DNA of 64,000 nucleotides from Xanthomonas arboricola pv. populi (GCF_002939945.1 NZ_MDEB01000004.1:310001-374000); one strand, 5' to 3'. Positions 19,020 through 30,097 are shown, counted from the stretch's first letter. Notes: generated from the sequence alone by a model not told the origin. Numbers and translations are program-made.

Positions 19020-21344
19020 TCACCGCGCCGCGCGCAGCAACGCATCCTCGGTGATCGCGTTGGTCAGCACGGTCGGCAGCACCGCCGGCGGTGCGCCGGG
19101 GCCGTAGACCACGTACAGCGGCACGCCGACGGCCTGGTGCTGGTCCAGGAAGGCGCTGATCCTGGGGTCGACGTTGGTCCAGTCGCCTTTCATGTAGACC
19201 GCATCGACGCGGCGCAGCGCGTCGCGGAAGTCGGCGCTGCTCAGCACGTTCTTTTCGTTGGCCTTGCAGGTCACGCACCAGTCGGCGGTCATGTTGACGA
19301 ACACCACGCGGTTGTCGGCGCGCAGGCGGTCCAGCAGCGGCGGCGAGAACGCCACCACACCCTCGGCGGCAGTGGCGGCCGGCAGGCGCAAGCGGGTGAC
19401 CCCGACCACCGGCACGATGGCCAGCACCAGCATCACCGCAGCCAGGCTCATACCGATGCGGTGGCTTTTCCAGCGGCTGCGCTCGAAGCAGAACAGGCCC
19501 AGCGCCAGCAAGGTGGCACCGACCAGCATCAGCGCCAGCGCGTCCACGCCGCGCTGCTTGCCCAGCACCCACAGCAGCCAGATCGCGGTGAGATACATCG
19601 GGAACGCCAGCACCTGCTTGAGCGTTTCCATCCATGCGCCGGGCGTGGGCAGGCGCCGTGCCAGCGAGGGAATGAAGCCGATCAGCAGGAACGGCAGCGC
19701 CAGGCCCAGGCCCAGCGCCAGGAACACCAGCATCGCCAGTAGCGCCGGGGCGGTGAACGCATACGCCAGTGCGGTCCCCATGAACGGGGCGATGCACGGG
19801 CTGGCCACCACACAGGCCAGCACGCCGGTGAAGAAATCGCCCAGCGGGCCATTGCGCGCTGCCAGCGACTGGCCGATGCCGCCCAGACTGCTGCCCAGCG
19901 TGAACACGCCCGACAGGCTCAGGCCCACCGCAAACATCAGATACGCCAGCGCCGCGACGAACCACGGCTGCTGCAGCTGGAAGCCCCAGCCGGCCGCCTG
20001 CCCGGCCGCACGCAGGCCGATCACCAGCGCGCCGATCGCCGCGAACGACACCAGCACGCCCAGCGAATACCAGATCGCATGGCTGCGCGCGTGGCTGCGG
20101 CTCTCGCCGCTGTGGGCCAGGCCCAGCACCTTCAGCGACAGGATGGGCAACACGCAGGGCATCAGGTTCAACACCAGCCCGCCGAGCAGGGCCAGCACCA
20201 GCATCGCCAGCAGGCCTTTGTCGGTATGCGGCGGCTGGGTGCGTTGCGCATTGTCGGCCGAGGCATCTGCGGCCGGTGCTGCAGTCGCCGCCGGCGTCGG
20301 TGCCGGCGCTGGCTCTGCAGGCAGCTGCCCGGCGGGCAGCGGCGAAATCATCAGCGGTGCCGCCTGCGCCTGATTCTGTGGCGACACCGTGCCGGCGGGC
20401 AACTCCAGTGCCACGCGGCGGGTCATCGGCGGGTAGCAGATGCCGTCGGTCTGGCAGCCCTGGAAGGTCGCCACCAGGGTCGCCTTGACCGGGTCGGCGT
20501 GCTCGCGCAGCAGCGGCAAGGTGACTTCGGCCTGCTCGAAATACACCACCACATCGCCGAAGTGCTCATCGCGGTGCGCCTTGCCCTGCGGCCAGCGCGG
20601 CAGCCCGGGACGCACGCCGCCGGCGCCTTCCAGCGCCAGCGAGGTGCGGTCGCGGTAGATGTAATAGCCGGGCGCGGGGGTGAAGCGCAGCAGCAGGCTG
20701 TTGCCGTCGCCGACGATGGCTTCGAAGGTAAATGCCTGCTCGGCCGGCAGCGGCAGTGCGTCCACGCCGGCGGCCTGGCCGGTGCTGCCGAACAGCCGCG
20801 GGCCAGCCGGTGCGCGCGGCACCAGTGCGCCCAGGTTCTCGCGCTGGGTGGCGGGCGTCGCGGCGGGAGCCGAGGCATCGGGCAAGGCCACCCGCAATTC
20901 GCGACGTTGCGGCGGGTAGCACACGCCGGCGTCGGCGCAGCCCTGGTATTGCACCTGCAGTACGGCGGTCTGCACCCCGGCATCGGCCTTGCCGGCCAGC
21001 CTGGCCTGCAGTTGCTTGCGGTAGGTCTGCACCTGGCCGAAGAACTCGTCGTGCTTGCTCTGGCCTTCCGGCAGCGCCAGCTCGCCGGCCGCGAAGCCTT
21101 GCCCGGATTTGACGCTGATGCGGTGGCGATACAGGTAGTAGCCCGGCGCGATCTTCCAGCGCAGCGCGATGCTGTCGCGGCTGTCGGCGGTGGCGCTCAG
21201 GGTGAAGGCCTGATCCACCGGCAGCAGATCGGCCTCGGTGACCGCGGCCTGCGCGGGCAGGGGCGCCACCAGCGCCAGCGGCGCGGCGAGCAACGGTACG
21301 GCCAGCAGTGCGCAGCGGGCGATCCAGCGGGACAGAGACTTCAT
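19020..21344 (-). CDS. dsbD: protein-disulfide reductase DsbD with duplicated N-terminal domain
   Basis: 774 residues from ATG 21344 (MKSLSRWIARCALLAVPLLA, a signal peptide). DsbD passes electrons from thioredoxin across the inner membrane to periplasmic DsbC/DsbE-type proteins. Two copies of the N-terminal immunoglobulin-like domain are visible, each with APGYYLYRHR / APGYYIYRDR and a CysCys pair in GCADAGVCYPP / GCQTDGICYPP. An eight-helix membrane core follows (NLMPCVLPILSLK, VVASPCIAPFMG), then a thioredoxin domain with WCVTCK. The usual E. coli protein (about 565 residues) has one N-terminal domain. Its start lies 6 nt after the cutA stop. Confidence 0.95.
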   Translation of the reverse strand: MKSLSRWIARCALLAVPLLAAPLALVAPLPAQAAVTEADLLPVDQAFTLSATADSRDSIALRWKIAPGYYLYRHRISVKSGQGFAAGELALPEGQSKHDEFFGQVQTYRKQLQARLAGKADAGVQTAVLQVQYQGCADAGVCYPPQRRELRVALPDASAPAATPATQRENLGALVPRAPAGPRLFGSTGQAAGVDALPLPAEQAFTFEAIVGDGNSLLLRFTPAPGYYIYRDRTSLALEGAGGVRPGLPRWPQGKAHRDEHFGDVVVYFEQAEVTLPLLREHADPVKATLVATFQGCQTDGICYPPMTRRVALELPAGTVSPQNQAQAAPLMISPLPAGQLPAEPAPAPTPAATAAPAADASADNAQRTQPPHTDKGLLAMLVLALLGGLVLNLMPCVLPILSLKVLGLAHSGESRSHARSHAIWYSLGVLVSFAAIGALVIGLRAAGQAAGWGFQLQQPWFVAALAYLMFAVGLSLSGVFTLGSSLGGIGQSLAARNGPLGDFFTGVLACVVASPCIAPFMGTALAYAFTAPALLAMLVFLALGLGLALPFLLIGFIPSLARRLPTPGAWMETLKQVLAFPMYLTAIWLLWVLGKQRGVDALALMLVGATLLALGLFCFERSRWKSHRIGMSLAAVMLVLAIVPVVGVTRLRLPAATAAEGVVAFSPPLLDRLRADNRVVFVNMTADWCVTCKANEKNVLSSADFRDALRRVDAVYMKGDWTNVDPRISAFLDQHQAVGVPLYVVYGPGAPPAVLPTVLTNAITEDALLRAAR

Positions 21345-21349
21345 GGACG

Positions 21350-21682
21350 TCAGGATTCCTTGCGGGTTTCGGCCCGGACCCAATCGAGATACGCCGGCAG
21401 CCCGGCGCTGGCTTGGACCGCGATCGCCTCCGGCAGTTCATACGGATGCAGCGCCTGCAGCCGTGCGATGGCGTCCGGCAGGCGGTCTTCCCAGGTCTTG
21501 ATCAACAGCTGCACTTCCTGGCTGCGCTCGATCGCCCCGTTCCAGCGATACAGCGACTGCACGCCGGGCAACTGGGTGACGCAGGCAGCCAGGCGTTCGT
21601 CCAGCAGCGCGTGCGCAATGCGCTCGGCGCTGGCGGCATCCGGGCAGGTGCTGAACAACAGATGGAGGGACGAGGCGCTCAT
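21350..21682 (-). CDS. cutA: CutA divalent-ion tolerance protein
   Basis: 110 residues. CutA forms ferredoxin-like trimers and binds divalent metals; its physiological role is unsettled. It begins MSASSLHLLFSTCPDAASAE and shows the family core ERIAHALLDERLAACVTQLPGVQSLYRWNGAIERSQEVQLLIKT with LHPYELPEAIAV near the end. The longer in-frame extension upstream is translated from the octamer repeat and is rejected. It is the first gene of cutA-dsbD, the pairing common in proteobacteria. Confidence 0.95.
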   Translation of the reverse strand: MSASSLHLLFSTCPDAASAERIAHALLDERLAACVTQLPGVQSLYRWNGAIERSQEVQLLIKTWEDRLPDAIARLQALHPYELPEAIAVQASAGLPAYLDWVRAETRKES

Positions 21683-21763
21683 GTGACCGCGCAGTGTAAT
21701 CCCCTGTCTGCAGGGGATCGACCGCAGATTCCGGAACAGGGCGTCAACTTCGCCAGGCCTGGC

Positions 21764-21819
21764 GGCCGGGCGGCCGGGTGGCCGGGTGGCCGGGCGGCCG
21801 GGTGGCCGGGTGGCCGGGC
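21764..21819. repeat. seven tandem octamers GGCCGGGY
   Basis: Seven perfect 8-bp units (GGCCGGGC or GGCCGGGT) lie upstream of cutA. C- and T-ending units alternate in the order C-T-T-C-T-T-C, giving a 24-bp higher-order period that suggests duplication of a three-unit block. Confidence 0.95.
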
Positions 21820-22001
21820 GGCGGTGCCCGCGCGCCGGCGGCTCGCGCATGCAAGGACGCGATGGCGATGTGCCGGATGAAGTGCACAACGTCGGACGTC
21901 GCGGGCCGGCGGCCGCGCACGTTCGCCGCGCGGGCGATGGTGTGGGTTGCCGCCGCAGGCCGACGACCGGCCCGACGCCTTGCGCGCCGGGCCGGGCTGG
22001 A

Positions 22002-23813
22002 TCACTCGGCCAGCTGGCAGCTGGCCGGCTTGGCCGAGGTGAACAGGCTCGAGGTCGCCCATTCGGGGTGATCCACGAACGGGTTGCGGTTGCCCTGGAA
22101 GCTGAAGATCACCTGGTTGCGCGCCCGCTCGGCATCGTCCGGCGGGTCGGCCTGGTGCCAGGCCAGCAGCGTGGACAGCAGGCCCATATAGGCCGGCGAG
22201 GCCGAGGTCTGCACGATCTTGCTGCGGTCGTCGGTGAGTTCCAGGTCCGGCTCGGACTGCCCGGTGGCCGCGTCGGTACCGCCTTCGTAGCGGATCGCCA
22301 TGTACATCACCGCACGCGCCATGTCGCCCTTGCGCTTGCCCCACACCTCGAAGGTGCCGCCGTTGCCGTCGGGGGTGCGCACCCAGTTGGAATTGCCCGG
22401 GTAGCGCCCGCTGCCGCCGCCGCTGCCGTCGTTGACCTCGGTGACCCGCTCGCCGCAGCTGCTGGTGCAGGCCGCATAGGGCTTGTTGCCGCGGTCGGCG
22501 TTGAAGGCGGTGTCGGTCAGATAAAGCATGTGGGTGTCGGTGTAGGGCGCATACGGCAGCCCCTTGTCGCCGCTGGCGCTGCCGAAGCCCAGCGAGTTGG
22601 GCCAGGTGTGCTCGCGGTTGTAGGTCAGCCCGCTGCCGGTGCCGGCGCGGTCGCTGCCCTTGGCGTAGCTGCGGTTGCGGTAGGCGTCCAGGATCCGGCC
22701 GCTGTTGTTGGGATCCTCGTCGGCCATCTCCAGGATGGTCCAGGTGCTGGTGCCCGAGCCGCTGTACGGATAGACCGTGTGGCCCTTGATCACGGTATGC
22801 AGCGAGCAGCGCAACTGGCTGGCATTGGCGGTGTTGACCCGCGCGTAATAGCCGGTACCGCCGCCGCTGGCGGTGGCCACGGTGAAGGCGATGGACTGGT
22901 TGGCGGCCGGGCTCAGCCCGCTGGCATCGCGGATGGCGCTGGCGGTGATCGCCAGGGTGCAACGCTCGCCACCGACCAGGGCGGTGTTGGTGGACAGGCT
23001 GAAGCGGGTGCCGCTGCTCGGGTAGCTCAGCGCCACCGTGCCGGAGCTGGCGCAGCTCAGCGCGAAGGCGCCGCTGCTCAGCGTCACCGCCTCGCTGAAG
23101 CCCACGCTCAGATCGCCCGCGGCGGGGAAACCGGTCGCGCCCTGGGTCGGGGTGGTGCTGGTGATCGTCGGTGCACCGCCGGTCTCGCCGCCACCGCCGC
23201 TGCCGTTGAAGCTCTGGCCGCGGTTGCACGCGCCGAAGGTCTGCGCCGAGGAGCCGGCCCAGCTGAAGTTGGCCGCGCTGCTGCCGGTACCGGTCAGTTG
23301 CAGCGAACTGCCGACCGCGCTGCTGTTGCTCTCGCTGACCGGCAGGGTCTGGCTGGTCACGCCGGCGGCGGGCCCGCCGCTGGCGGTGATGGCGCCTTCG
23401 TAACTGAGGAACTGCACCAGTTGCCCGTTGGGGTCGACCAGCGCCACGCCGTCGTTGGGCCCGTTCTGCACGCCGTTGCTGGCATAGCTGACCGTGGCCA
23501 CGCGCACCTGGCTGCCGCAGCTGACCAGGCTGCCGGCCGGCACCGCGGTGTTGGCATAGACCGTCGCCGCACCCGGCGCGCTGCCGTTGTACAGATGGAT
23601 GCGGTAGCCGCTCAGCGACTCGCCGGCGGTGGCCACCACTTCCACCCCTTCGCCGCTGTCGCCGGACGCACCCGCGTCGTCGTAATGCAGTTCGTTGATG
23701 AACACCGCCGCGTGGGCGGCAGGGGCGGTCAGCGCGAAGGCACAGGCCAGGGGAAGCGCGCAGCGCAGGGACCAGCTCAGGGGGAAAACACGGGCACGGG
23801 ACGGCAACCTCAT
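22002..23813 (-). CDS. secreted endonuclease I with lamin-tail and Ig-like domains
   Basis: 603 residues. Signal peptide MRLPSRARVFPLSW...AAHA, then a lamin-tail (LTD) domain beginning AVFINELHYDDAGASGDSGEGVEV (about residues 36-170), a Gly-rich linker, a bacterial Ig-like domain (TPTQGATGFPAAGDLSVGFSEAV, about 205-310), and an endonuclease I catalytic domain with TYNREHTWPNSLGF (the His-Asn active site region), DTHMLY and GDMARAVMYMAIRY. It should cut extracellular DNA non-specifically for nutrition or biofilm remodelling. ATG at 23813 follows an AAGGAG site. It stands alone, divergent from groS. Confidence 0.92.
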   Translation of the reverse strand: MRLPSRARVFPLSWSLRCALPLACAFALTAPAAHAAVFINELHYDDAGASGDSGEGVEVVATAGESLSGYRIHLYNGSAPGAATVYANTAVPAGSLVSCGSQVRVATVSYASNGVQNGPNDGVALVDPNGQLVQFLSYEGAITASGGPAAGVTSQTLPVSESNSSAVGSSLQLTGTGSSAANFSWAGSSAQTFGACNRGQSFNGSGGGGETGGAPTITSTTPTQGATGFPAAGDLSVGFSEAVTLSSGAFALSCASSGTVALSYPSSGTRFSLSTNTALVGGERCTLAITASAIRDASGLSPAANQSIAFTVATASGGGTGYYARVNTANASQLRCSLHTVIKGHTVYPYSGSGTSTWTILEMADEDPNNSGRILDAYRNRSYAKGSDRAGTGSGLTYNREHTWPNSLGFGSASGDKGLPYAPYTDTHMLYLTDTAFNADRGNKPYAACTSSCGERVTEVNDGSGGGSGRYPGNSNWVRTPDGNGGTFEVWGKRKGDMARAVMYMAIRYEGGTDAATGQSEPDLELTDDRSKIVQTSASPAYMGLLSTLLAWHQADPPDDAERARNQVIFSFQGNRNPFVDHPEWATSSLFTSAKPASCQLAE

Positions 23814-24089
23814 CGACAGCTCCTTGTGATCGGGGAATGCGTTGCCGACTGTAAGACGTGCGCATGACAATCGGTGGAACCTGGTTCCATTTTCAGTGCG
23901 GCTGACCCGGCGACTATTTTTGCTGCCCAGTGCCCAGTGCCCAGTGGCGCCAGGCGCAGCAGCCGTTGCGTAGTCCGGTTCTAAATCCGCTCTTTCCGCA
24001 GCGACCTGACGAACCGCTCGCCAGCTCTTGGCCGCTGCCCTGCCGCCCTTGGACAAGACTGCTCGGCGAAAAAATTTTTGCCCCCAGCC

Positions 24090-24117
24090 CTTGAAAGCTG
24101 CCCACACAGCACAATCT
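24090..24117 (+). promoter_or_regulatory. sigma32-type heat-shock promoter of groSL
   Basis: CTTGAAA at 24090-24096, a 13-nt spacer and CACAATCT at 24110-24117 closely match the sigma32 consensus CTTGAAA-N11-16-CCCCATNT. It lies about 120 nt before groS and upstream of the CIRCE. Confidence 0.8.
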
Positions 24118-24159
24118 CTGGCCCGCACCCGCTCTGTCGGGTTTTTTCCGCGCGCTGTG

Positions 24160-24186
24160 CTGGCAGTCGTCACATGCGAGTGCTAA
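24160..24186. promoter_or_regulatory. CIRCE element (HrcA operator), left half degenerate
   Basis: CTGGCAGTC-N9-GAGTGCTAA. The right half is a perfect CIRCE half; the left half matches TTAGCACTC at 6 of 9 positions. The position between promoter and groS fits HrcA repression. Confidence 0.75.
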
Positions 24187-24236
24187 CATCGCCGATAATT
24201 TCCAGACCAATCAATCACTTAAGAGGGTCTTTCTCT

Positions 24237-24524
24237 ATGAGCATCAAGCCGCTTCACGACCGCGTTGTAGTCAAGCCGATCGAAGCCGACGAAGTTTCCG
24301 CCGGCGGCATCGTGATCCCGGACTCCGCCAAGGAAAAGTCCACCAAGGGTGAAGTCGTCGCCATCGGCGCCGGCAAGCCCCTGGACAACGGCAGCCTGCG
24401 CGCGCCGGTGGTCAAGGTCGGCGACAAGGTCATCTACGGCCAGTACGCCGGCAGCAGCTACAAGTCCGAAGGCGTCGAGTACAAGGTGCTGCGCGAAGAC
24501 GACATCCTGGCGGTCATCGGCTGA
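24237..24524 (+). CDS. groS: co-chaperonin GroES
   Basis: 95 residues. GroES caps the GroEL ring during ATP-driven protein folding. It begins [20 protein letters not shown] and contains the mobile loop [21 protein letters not shown] segment and [18 protein letters not shown] at 24237 follows AAGAGGGTC. It is followed by groL after 147 nt, most of which is a GGGAATC-type element. Confidence 0.98.
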
Positions 24525-24538
24525 TCAGGCGCTATGCG

Positions 24539-26312
<1,774 letters not shown>

Positions 26313-26344
26313 TCCAGGCCACTCGGCTGTTGCAGCAAAAAGGA

Positions 26345-26369
26345 CCCCGCCGAAAGGCGGGGTTTTTTT
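26345..26369 (+). terminator. intrinsic terminator of groSL
   Basis: CCCCGCC-GAAA-GGCGGGG followed by seven T. The stable tetraloop hairpin lies 32 nt after the groL stop. Confidence 0.95.
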
Positions 26370-26486
26370 GTGGCGATGAAATGGATAGCTCAAGACGCGA
26401 TCGCCAGTCGATGATCACCGCCGAAGCATGGTGGCCGATGCACGCTTGCCGTCGGTCGCACATGGCCACGCAGCCGTCATAACCTC

Positions 26487-26935
26487 GTAGGAGCGCACCT
26501 GGGCGCGAAGAGGCTTTATCGAGAATGCCCCGTCGCGCCCGGGTGCGCTCCTACGCGGCGCCGGATGCGACGACCAGCCCGCGTATTCGGTTCGCGGACC
26601 CAACCGTGTCGCGCCCGGCGCGTGCATGGCCACGCAGATCCCATGACCTCGTAGGAGCGCACCTGGGCGCGAAGAGGCTTCACCGGGAATGCCCCCGTCG
26701 CGCCCGGGTGCGCTCCTACGCAGCGCCGATGCGACGACCGGCCCGCGTATCGGCGCGCGGCCCCAACCGTGTCGCGCCCGGCGCGTGCATGGCCACGCAG
26801 ATCCCATGACCTCGTAGGAGCGCACCTGGGCGCGAAGAGGCTTCACCGGGAATGCCCCCGTCGCGCCCGGGTGCGCTCCTACGCGGCGCCGGATGCGACG
26901 GCCAGCCCGCGCAACCGGCTCGCGGCCCCAACCGT
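26487..26935. repeat. tandem array of three REP-containing ~163-bp units
   Basis: REP palindromes (GTAGGAGCGCACCTGGGCGC ... GTGCGCTCCTAC) occur at 26487-26554, 26651-26719 and 26814-26882. The spacing is 164 and 163 bp, and the DNA between them is also repeated (GCGCGTGCATGGCCACGCAG is shared). This is a local tandem duplication of a whole unit, not independent REP insertions. Confidence 0.92.
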
Positions 26936-26994
26936 GTAGAGGTCTACGCAATTCCGCAGATCGTGAACCCGATCACACTTGCATGGCAATGTGT

Positions 26995-27008
26995 TGACAC
27001 CGATGTCA
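26995..27008. promoter_or_regulatory. LacI-family-type operator before a TonB receptor
   Basis: TGACA-CCGA-TGTCA is a perfect inverted repeat resembling operators of LacI-type sugar regulators in xanthomonads. It is 145 nt upstream of the TonB receptor start. The regulator gene is not in this window. Confidence 0.5.
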
Positions 27009-27152
27009 TCTCAGCCCTAGCGTCGATGCGCAGGCGCTTGCGCCGAACGGTCGGGGGGCCATCGGACAGGGGGCGGCGATGCGGTGCATCGCTCGCAGGC
27101 GTCGTTGCAGTGGAACGCCACGCCGGCCATGCCGGCCTCTCCCGGGGATCTT

Positions 27153-30044
27153 ATGAACTGCCGCAGCCATCGCCTTGCCTTGTCGATTTCCTTGTCCCTT
27201 GCCCTGACCGCCGCCGTCGCACCGTCGGCGGCTGCCCAGCAGGCCGAGCCGGATCCACCGCGCGCCACCTCCACCCTGGACGCGGTCAGCGTCACCGGCT
27301 CGCGCATCAAGCGCGCGCAGGTCGAAGGCGCCCAGCCGGTGGTCACCATCTCCGCACAGCAGATCCAGCAGGAGGGCTTTGCCACCGTCTACGACGTGCT
27401 CAACAGCATGAACCAGCAGGGCTCGGTGGAGGCCGATACGCAGTGGGGCTCGCATACGCCCAACGCCTCGCCGATCAACCTGCGCGACCTGGGGCCGGGC
27501 CGCACGCTGCTGCTGGTCAATGGGCACCGCGTGGCCGATTACCCGCTGCCGTACGGCGGCGAAAGCAACTTTTCCAACTACAGCAACATCCCCTCCGCGG
27601 CGGTGGAACGCATCGACATCCTGACCGGCGGCGCCTCGGCGATCTACGGCTCGGACGCGGTGGCCGGCGTGGTCAATGTGATCCTCAAGCGCGACTATCA
27701 GGGCGACCAGGTGCGGCTGCGCGGCGGCACTGCGACAGAAGGCGGGCGCGACAGCTTCGACGTGTCATGGGCAGGCGGGCGCACCGGCGAAAACTGGAGC
27801 CTGACCTACGCGCTGCAGGCCACCCGGCGCGATCCGTTGAGCGGGCGCGATCGCCCCGAGATGGACGATTCCGACGACATGGCCTATTCCAACTGGACCG
27901 GCCAGAACCGCCGCTACGGCTTCAACCCGTTCACCGGCCTGAGCCTGGTCGATGCCAACACCAACGAACGCCTGGCGCCACCTGCCGACACCTGCGCGCG
28001 CTTTGGCGGCGAGTTCATCGACGCGCAACGGCTGAGCTACGACCAGAACACCGGGGTGGTCACCAATGCCGGCGATTATTGCGGCGTGGCGCGCGACTAC
28101 GGCGACTGGGGGCTGGTCACCGGCAGCGAGGACTACTCGGCCTATCTCTACGGCACCTGGAAGTTCGGCGAGCACACCGAAGCCTGGGCCACGCTGTCGG
28201 CCAACCGCAGCATCGGCCGCTGGACCTACGACCCGCCGTACGTGTACCTGGGCCCGTTCCAGGACGCCGACACCGGCCGCTCGCTGTATGCGATCCGGCA
28301 GCTCACCCGGCGCGAGGCCGGTGGCTGGGACCGGCTGGCCAACTACAACAAGGAGCAGTCCTGGGACCTGAGCGCCGGCTTGCGTGGCGTGTGGGCCGAC
28401 CGCTTCGACTGGGAGCTGAGCGTGGGCCGCTCGCGCTACACGGTGGACGAATACGTGCGCACCGTGGATACCGCACGTGCCACCGAGTACTTCCTCGGCA
28501 GCCCCACCGGCACCGCTGCCGATGGCGCGCCAATCTACGCGATCAACGAAGCACGGCTGTATGCGCCGCTGTCGTCGAGCGAATACGACGACCTGGTGGC
28601 CAAGTCGCACAACTCGGCGTATTCGTGGGTGAACCAGGCCAGCTTCAGCCTGAGCGGCGATCTGGTGCAGGGCTGGGCCGGGCCGATCCGCTTCGCCACC
28701 GTGGCCGAAGTCGCCAAGCAGGGCTACCAGCTGTCGCCCGACCCCTGCGCCAACGAGTGCTATCCGGTCGATGTGGTGGACAGTGGCGGTGGCGAGCGCA
28801 TGCGCAGTTCGGCCGGGCTGGAACTGCAGATTCCACTGCTGTCGACGTTGAGCGCGAACGTCGCCGGTCGCTACGATCGCTACGGCAGTTACCGCTCTTC
28901 GGCCGCGATTGCGACCGATGTCGGCACCCAGAGCGACACCACCTGGAGCGCAGGTCTGGAATGGCGCCCGGTCGACAGCCTGTTGTTGCGCAGCACGCTG
29001 GCCACCAGCTTCCGCGCGCCGGACATGCATTACGTGCTCGGCGAACCCAGCTCCACCAACCAGACCGTGATCGATCAATACCGCTGCATCGCTACCGGCG
29101 CGTATCTCACCGGCGGGTGCAACGACGAGAACAGCAACATCTACTACACGGTGGATGTGAACCGTCGCGGCACCCCGGATCTGCGCTCGGAAACCGGCCG
29201 CTCGTTCACCGGCGGGGTGGTGTGGGACATCGTGCAAGGCCTGTCGCTGAGCGTGGATTACTACCGCATCGAGCTGGAGGAAATGATCAAGGATCTGGAC
29301 CGCGACGAGATCCTGTCGGCCGAAGCCGGCTGCCGCACCGGCACCACCATCAGTGGCGGCGCCTGGAACAATCCCGGCGGTGCCGGCTATTGCGACACCA
29401 TCACCTCGCGCGTGCTGCGTAATGCCGACGGCACCATCGCCAGCATCGAGCGCGGCCCGATCAACCTGGCGCAGATGGAAACCTCCGGCATCGACGCCTC
29501 GCTGAAATACCGGCTTGCCACGGCGGGTTGGGGCAACTTCCAGCTGTCGCTGGACTACAACAGCCTGTTGGCCTATCGCGAGCAGATCTACCGCACCGAC
29601 AGCGACGAAAACCGCCGCGACGAACGCGTACGCAGCCGCGTGCGTGGCAGCGTGCATTGGGACAACGGCGGCGCCTGGGACTGGACGGTGTACTTCCGCC
29701 GGCTCGGCTCCATGCGCGCGGTCAACTGGGGCACCTGCGCGCGCTTCGACGACGGCTATCAACCCAGCGCCGCCGACGCATGCGTGGTCACCGACACCGC
29801 CAACGTGCATCTGGGCCAGAGCAGCAAGCGCTACTTCGGCCGCGTCGGCCCGGCGATCTACTGGAACCTCAGCACCGGCTACAGGATCACCGACCACGCC
29901 AAGGTCAACTTTTACGTCAACAACGTGTTCAACGAAGTGGGCTACGAGAACAAGGAGCGCTTTTACGGCTATGGCTTCTACAACACCACCTTGTTCAACC
30001 CGATCGGCCGCGAAGTGGCGGCGGAATATGTGTTCACCTTCTGA
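27153..30044 (+). CDS. TonB-dependent receptor, probably carbohydrate type
   Basis: 963 residues. Signal peptide MNCRSHRLALSISLSLALTA...AQQ; TonB-box-like STLDAVSVTGSRIKR; plug domain with VVTISAQQIQQEG, RDLGPGRTLLLVNGHRV and GGASAIYGSDAVAGVVNVI (about residues 45-190); then a long beta-barrel ending in aromatic VFTF, as outer-membrane proteins do. The RxLGPGRTLVLVNG plug pattern is common in the sugar/peptide-type receptors expanded in xanthomonads. The substrate is unknown; the LacI-type palindrome upstream favours a sugar. An in-frame extension before 27153 lacks coding character. Confidence 0.92.
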   Translation: MNCRSHRLALSISLSLALTAAVAPSAAAQQAEPDPPRATSTLDAVSVTGSRIKRAQVEGAQPVVTISAQQIQQEGFATVYDVLNSMNQQGSVEADTQWGSHTPNASPINLRDLGPGRTLLLVNGHRVADYPLPYGGESNFSNYSNIPSAAVERIDILTGGASAIYGSDAVAGVVNVILKRDYQGDQVRLRGGTATEGGRDSFDVSWAGGRTGENWSLTYALQATRRDPLSGRDRPEMDDSDDMAYSNWTGQNRRYGFNPFTGLSLVDANTNERLAPPADTCARFGGEFIDAQRLSYDQNTGVVTNAGDYCGVARDYGDWGLVTGSEDYSAYLYGTWKFGEHTEAWATLSANRSIGRWTYDPPYVYLGPFQDADTGRSLYAIRQLTRREAGGWDRLANYNKEQSWDLSAGLRGVWADRFDWELSVGRSRYTVDEYVRTVDTARATEYFLGSPTGTAADGAPIYAINEARLYAPLSSSEYDDLVAKSHNSAYSWVNQASFSLSGDLVQGWAGPIRFATVAEVAKQGYQLSPDPCANECYPVDVVDSGGGERMRSSAGLELQIPLLSTLSANVAGRYDRYGSYRSSAAIATDVGTQSDTTWSAGLEWRPVDSLLLRSTLATSFRAPDMHYVLGEPSSTNQTVIDQYRCIATGAYLTGGCNDENSNIYYTVDVNRRGTPDLRSETGRSFTGGVVWDIVQGLSLSVDYYRIELEEMIKDLDRDEILSAEAGCRTGTTISGGAWNNPGGAGYCDTITSRVLRNADGTIASIERGPINLAQMETSGIDASLKYRLATAGWGNFQLSLDYNSLLAYREQIYRTDSDENRRDERVRSRVRGSVHWDNGGAWDWTVYFRRLGSMRAVNWGTCARFDDGYQPSAADACVVTDTANVHLGQSSKRYFGRVGPAIYWNLSTGYRITDHAKVNFYVNNVFNEVGYENKERFYGYGFYNTTLFNPIGREVAAEYVFTF

Positions 30045-30058
30045 TTGACGTGGCAGCC

Positions 30059-30097
30059 GCACCACACGTCACGGCATAGCGCCGTGACGTGTGGTGC
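30059..30097 (+). terminator. perfect 17-bp hairpin after the TonB receptor
   Basis: GCACCACACGTCACGGC-ATAGC-GCCGTGACGTGTGGTGC begins 14 nt after the stop codon. It has no T-run but an A-rich stretch follows (CAAAAAC). It is probably a terminator or 3' mRNA stabiliser. Confidence 0.65.

Noticed and set aside
23814..24173. N-terminal extension of the endonuclease I gene
   Set aside because: Would hide a clear signal peptide and a good AAGGAG site before ATG 23813, and overlaps the groS promoter region.
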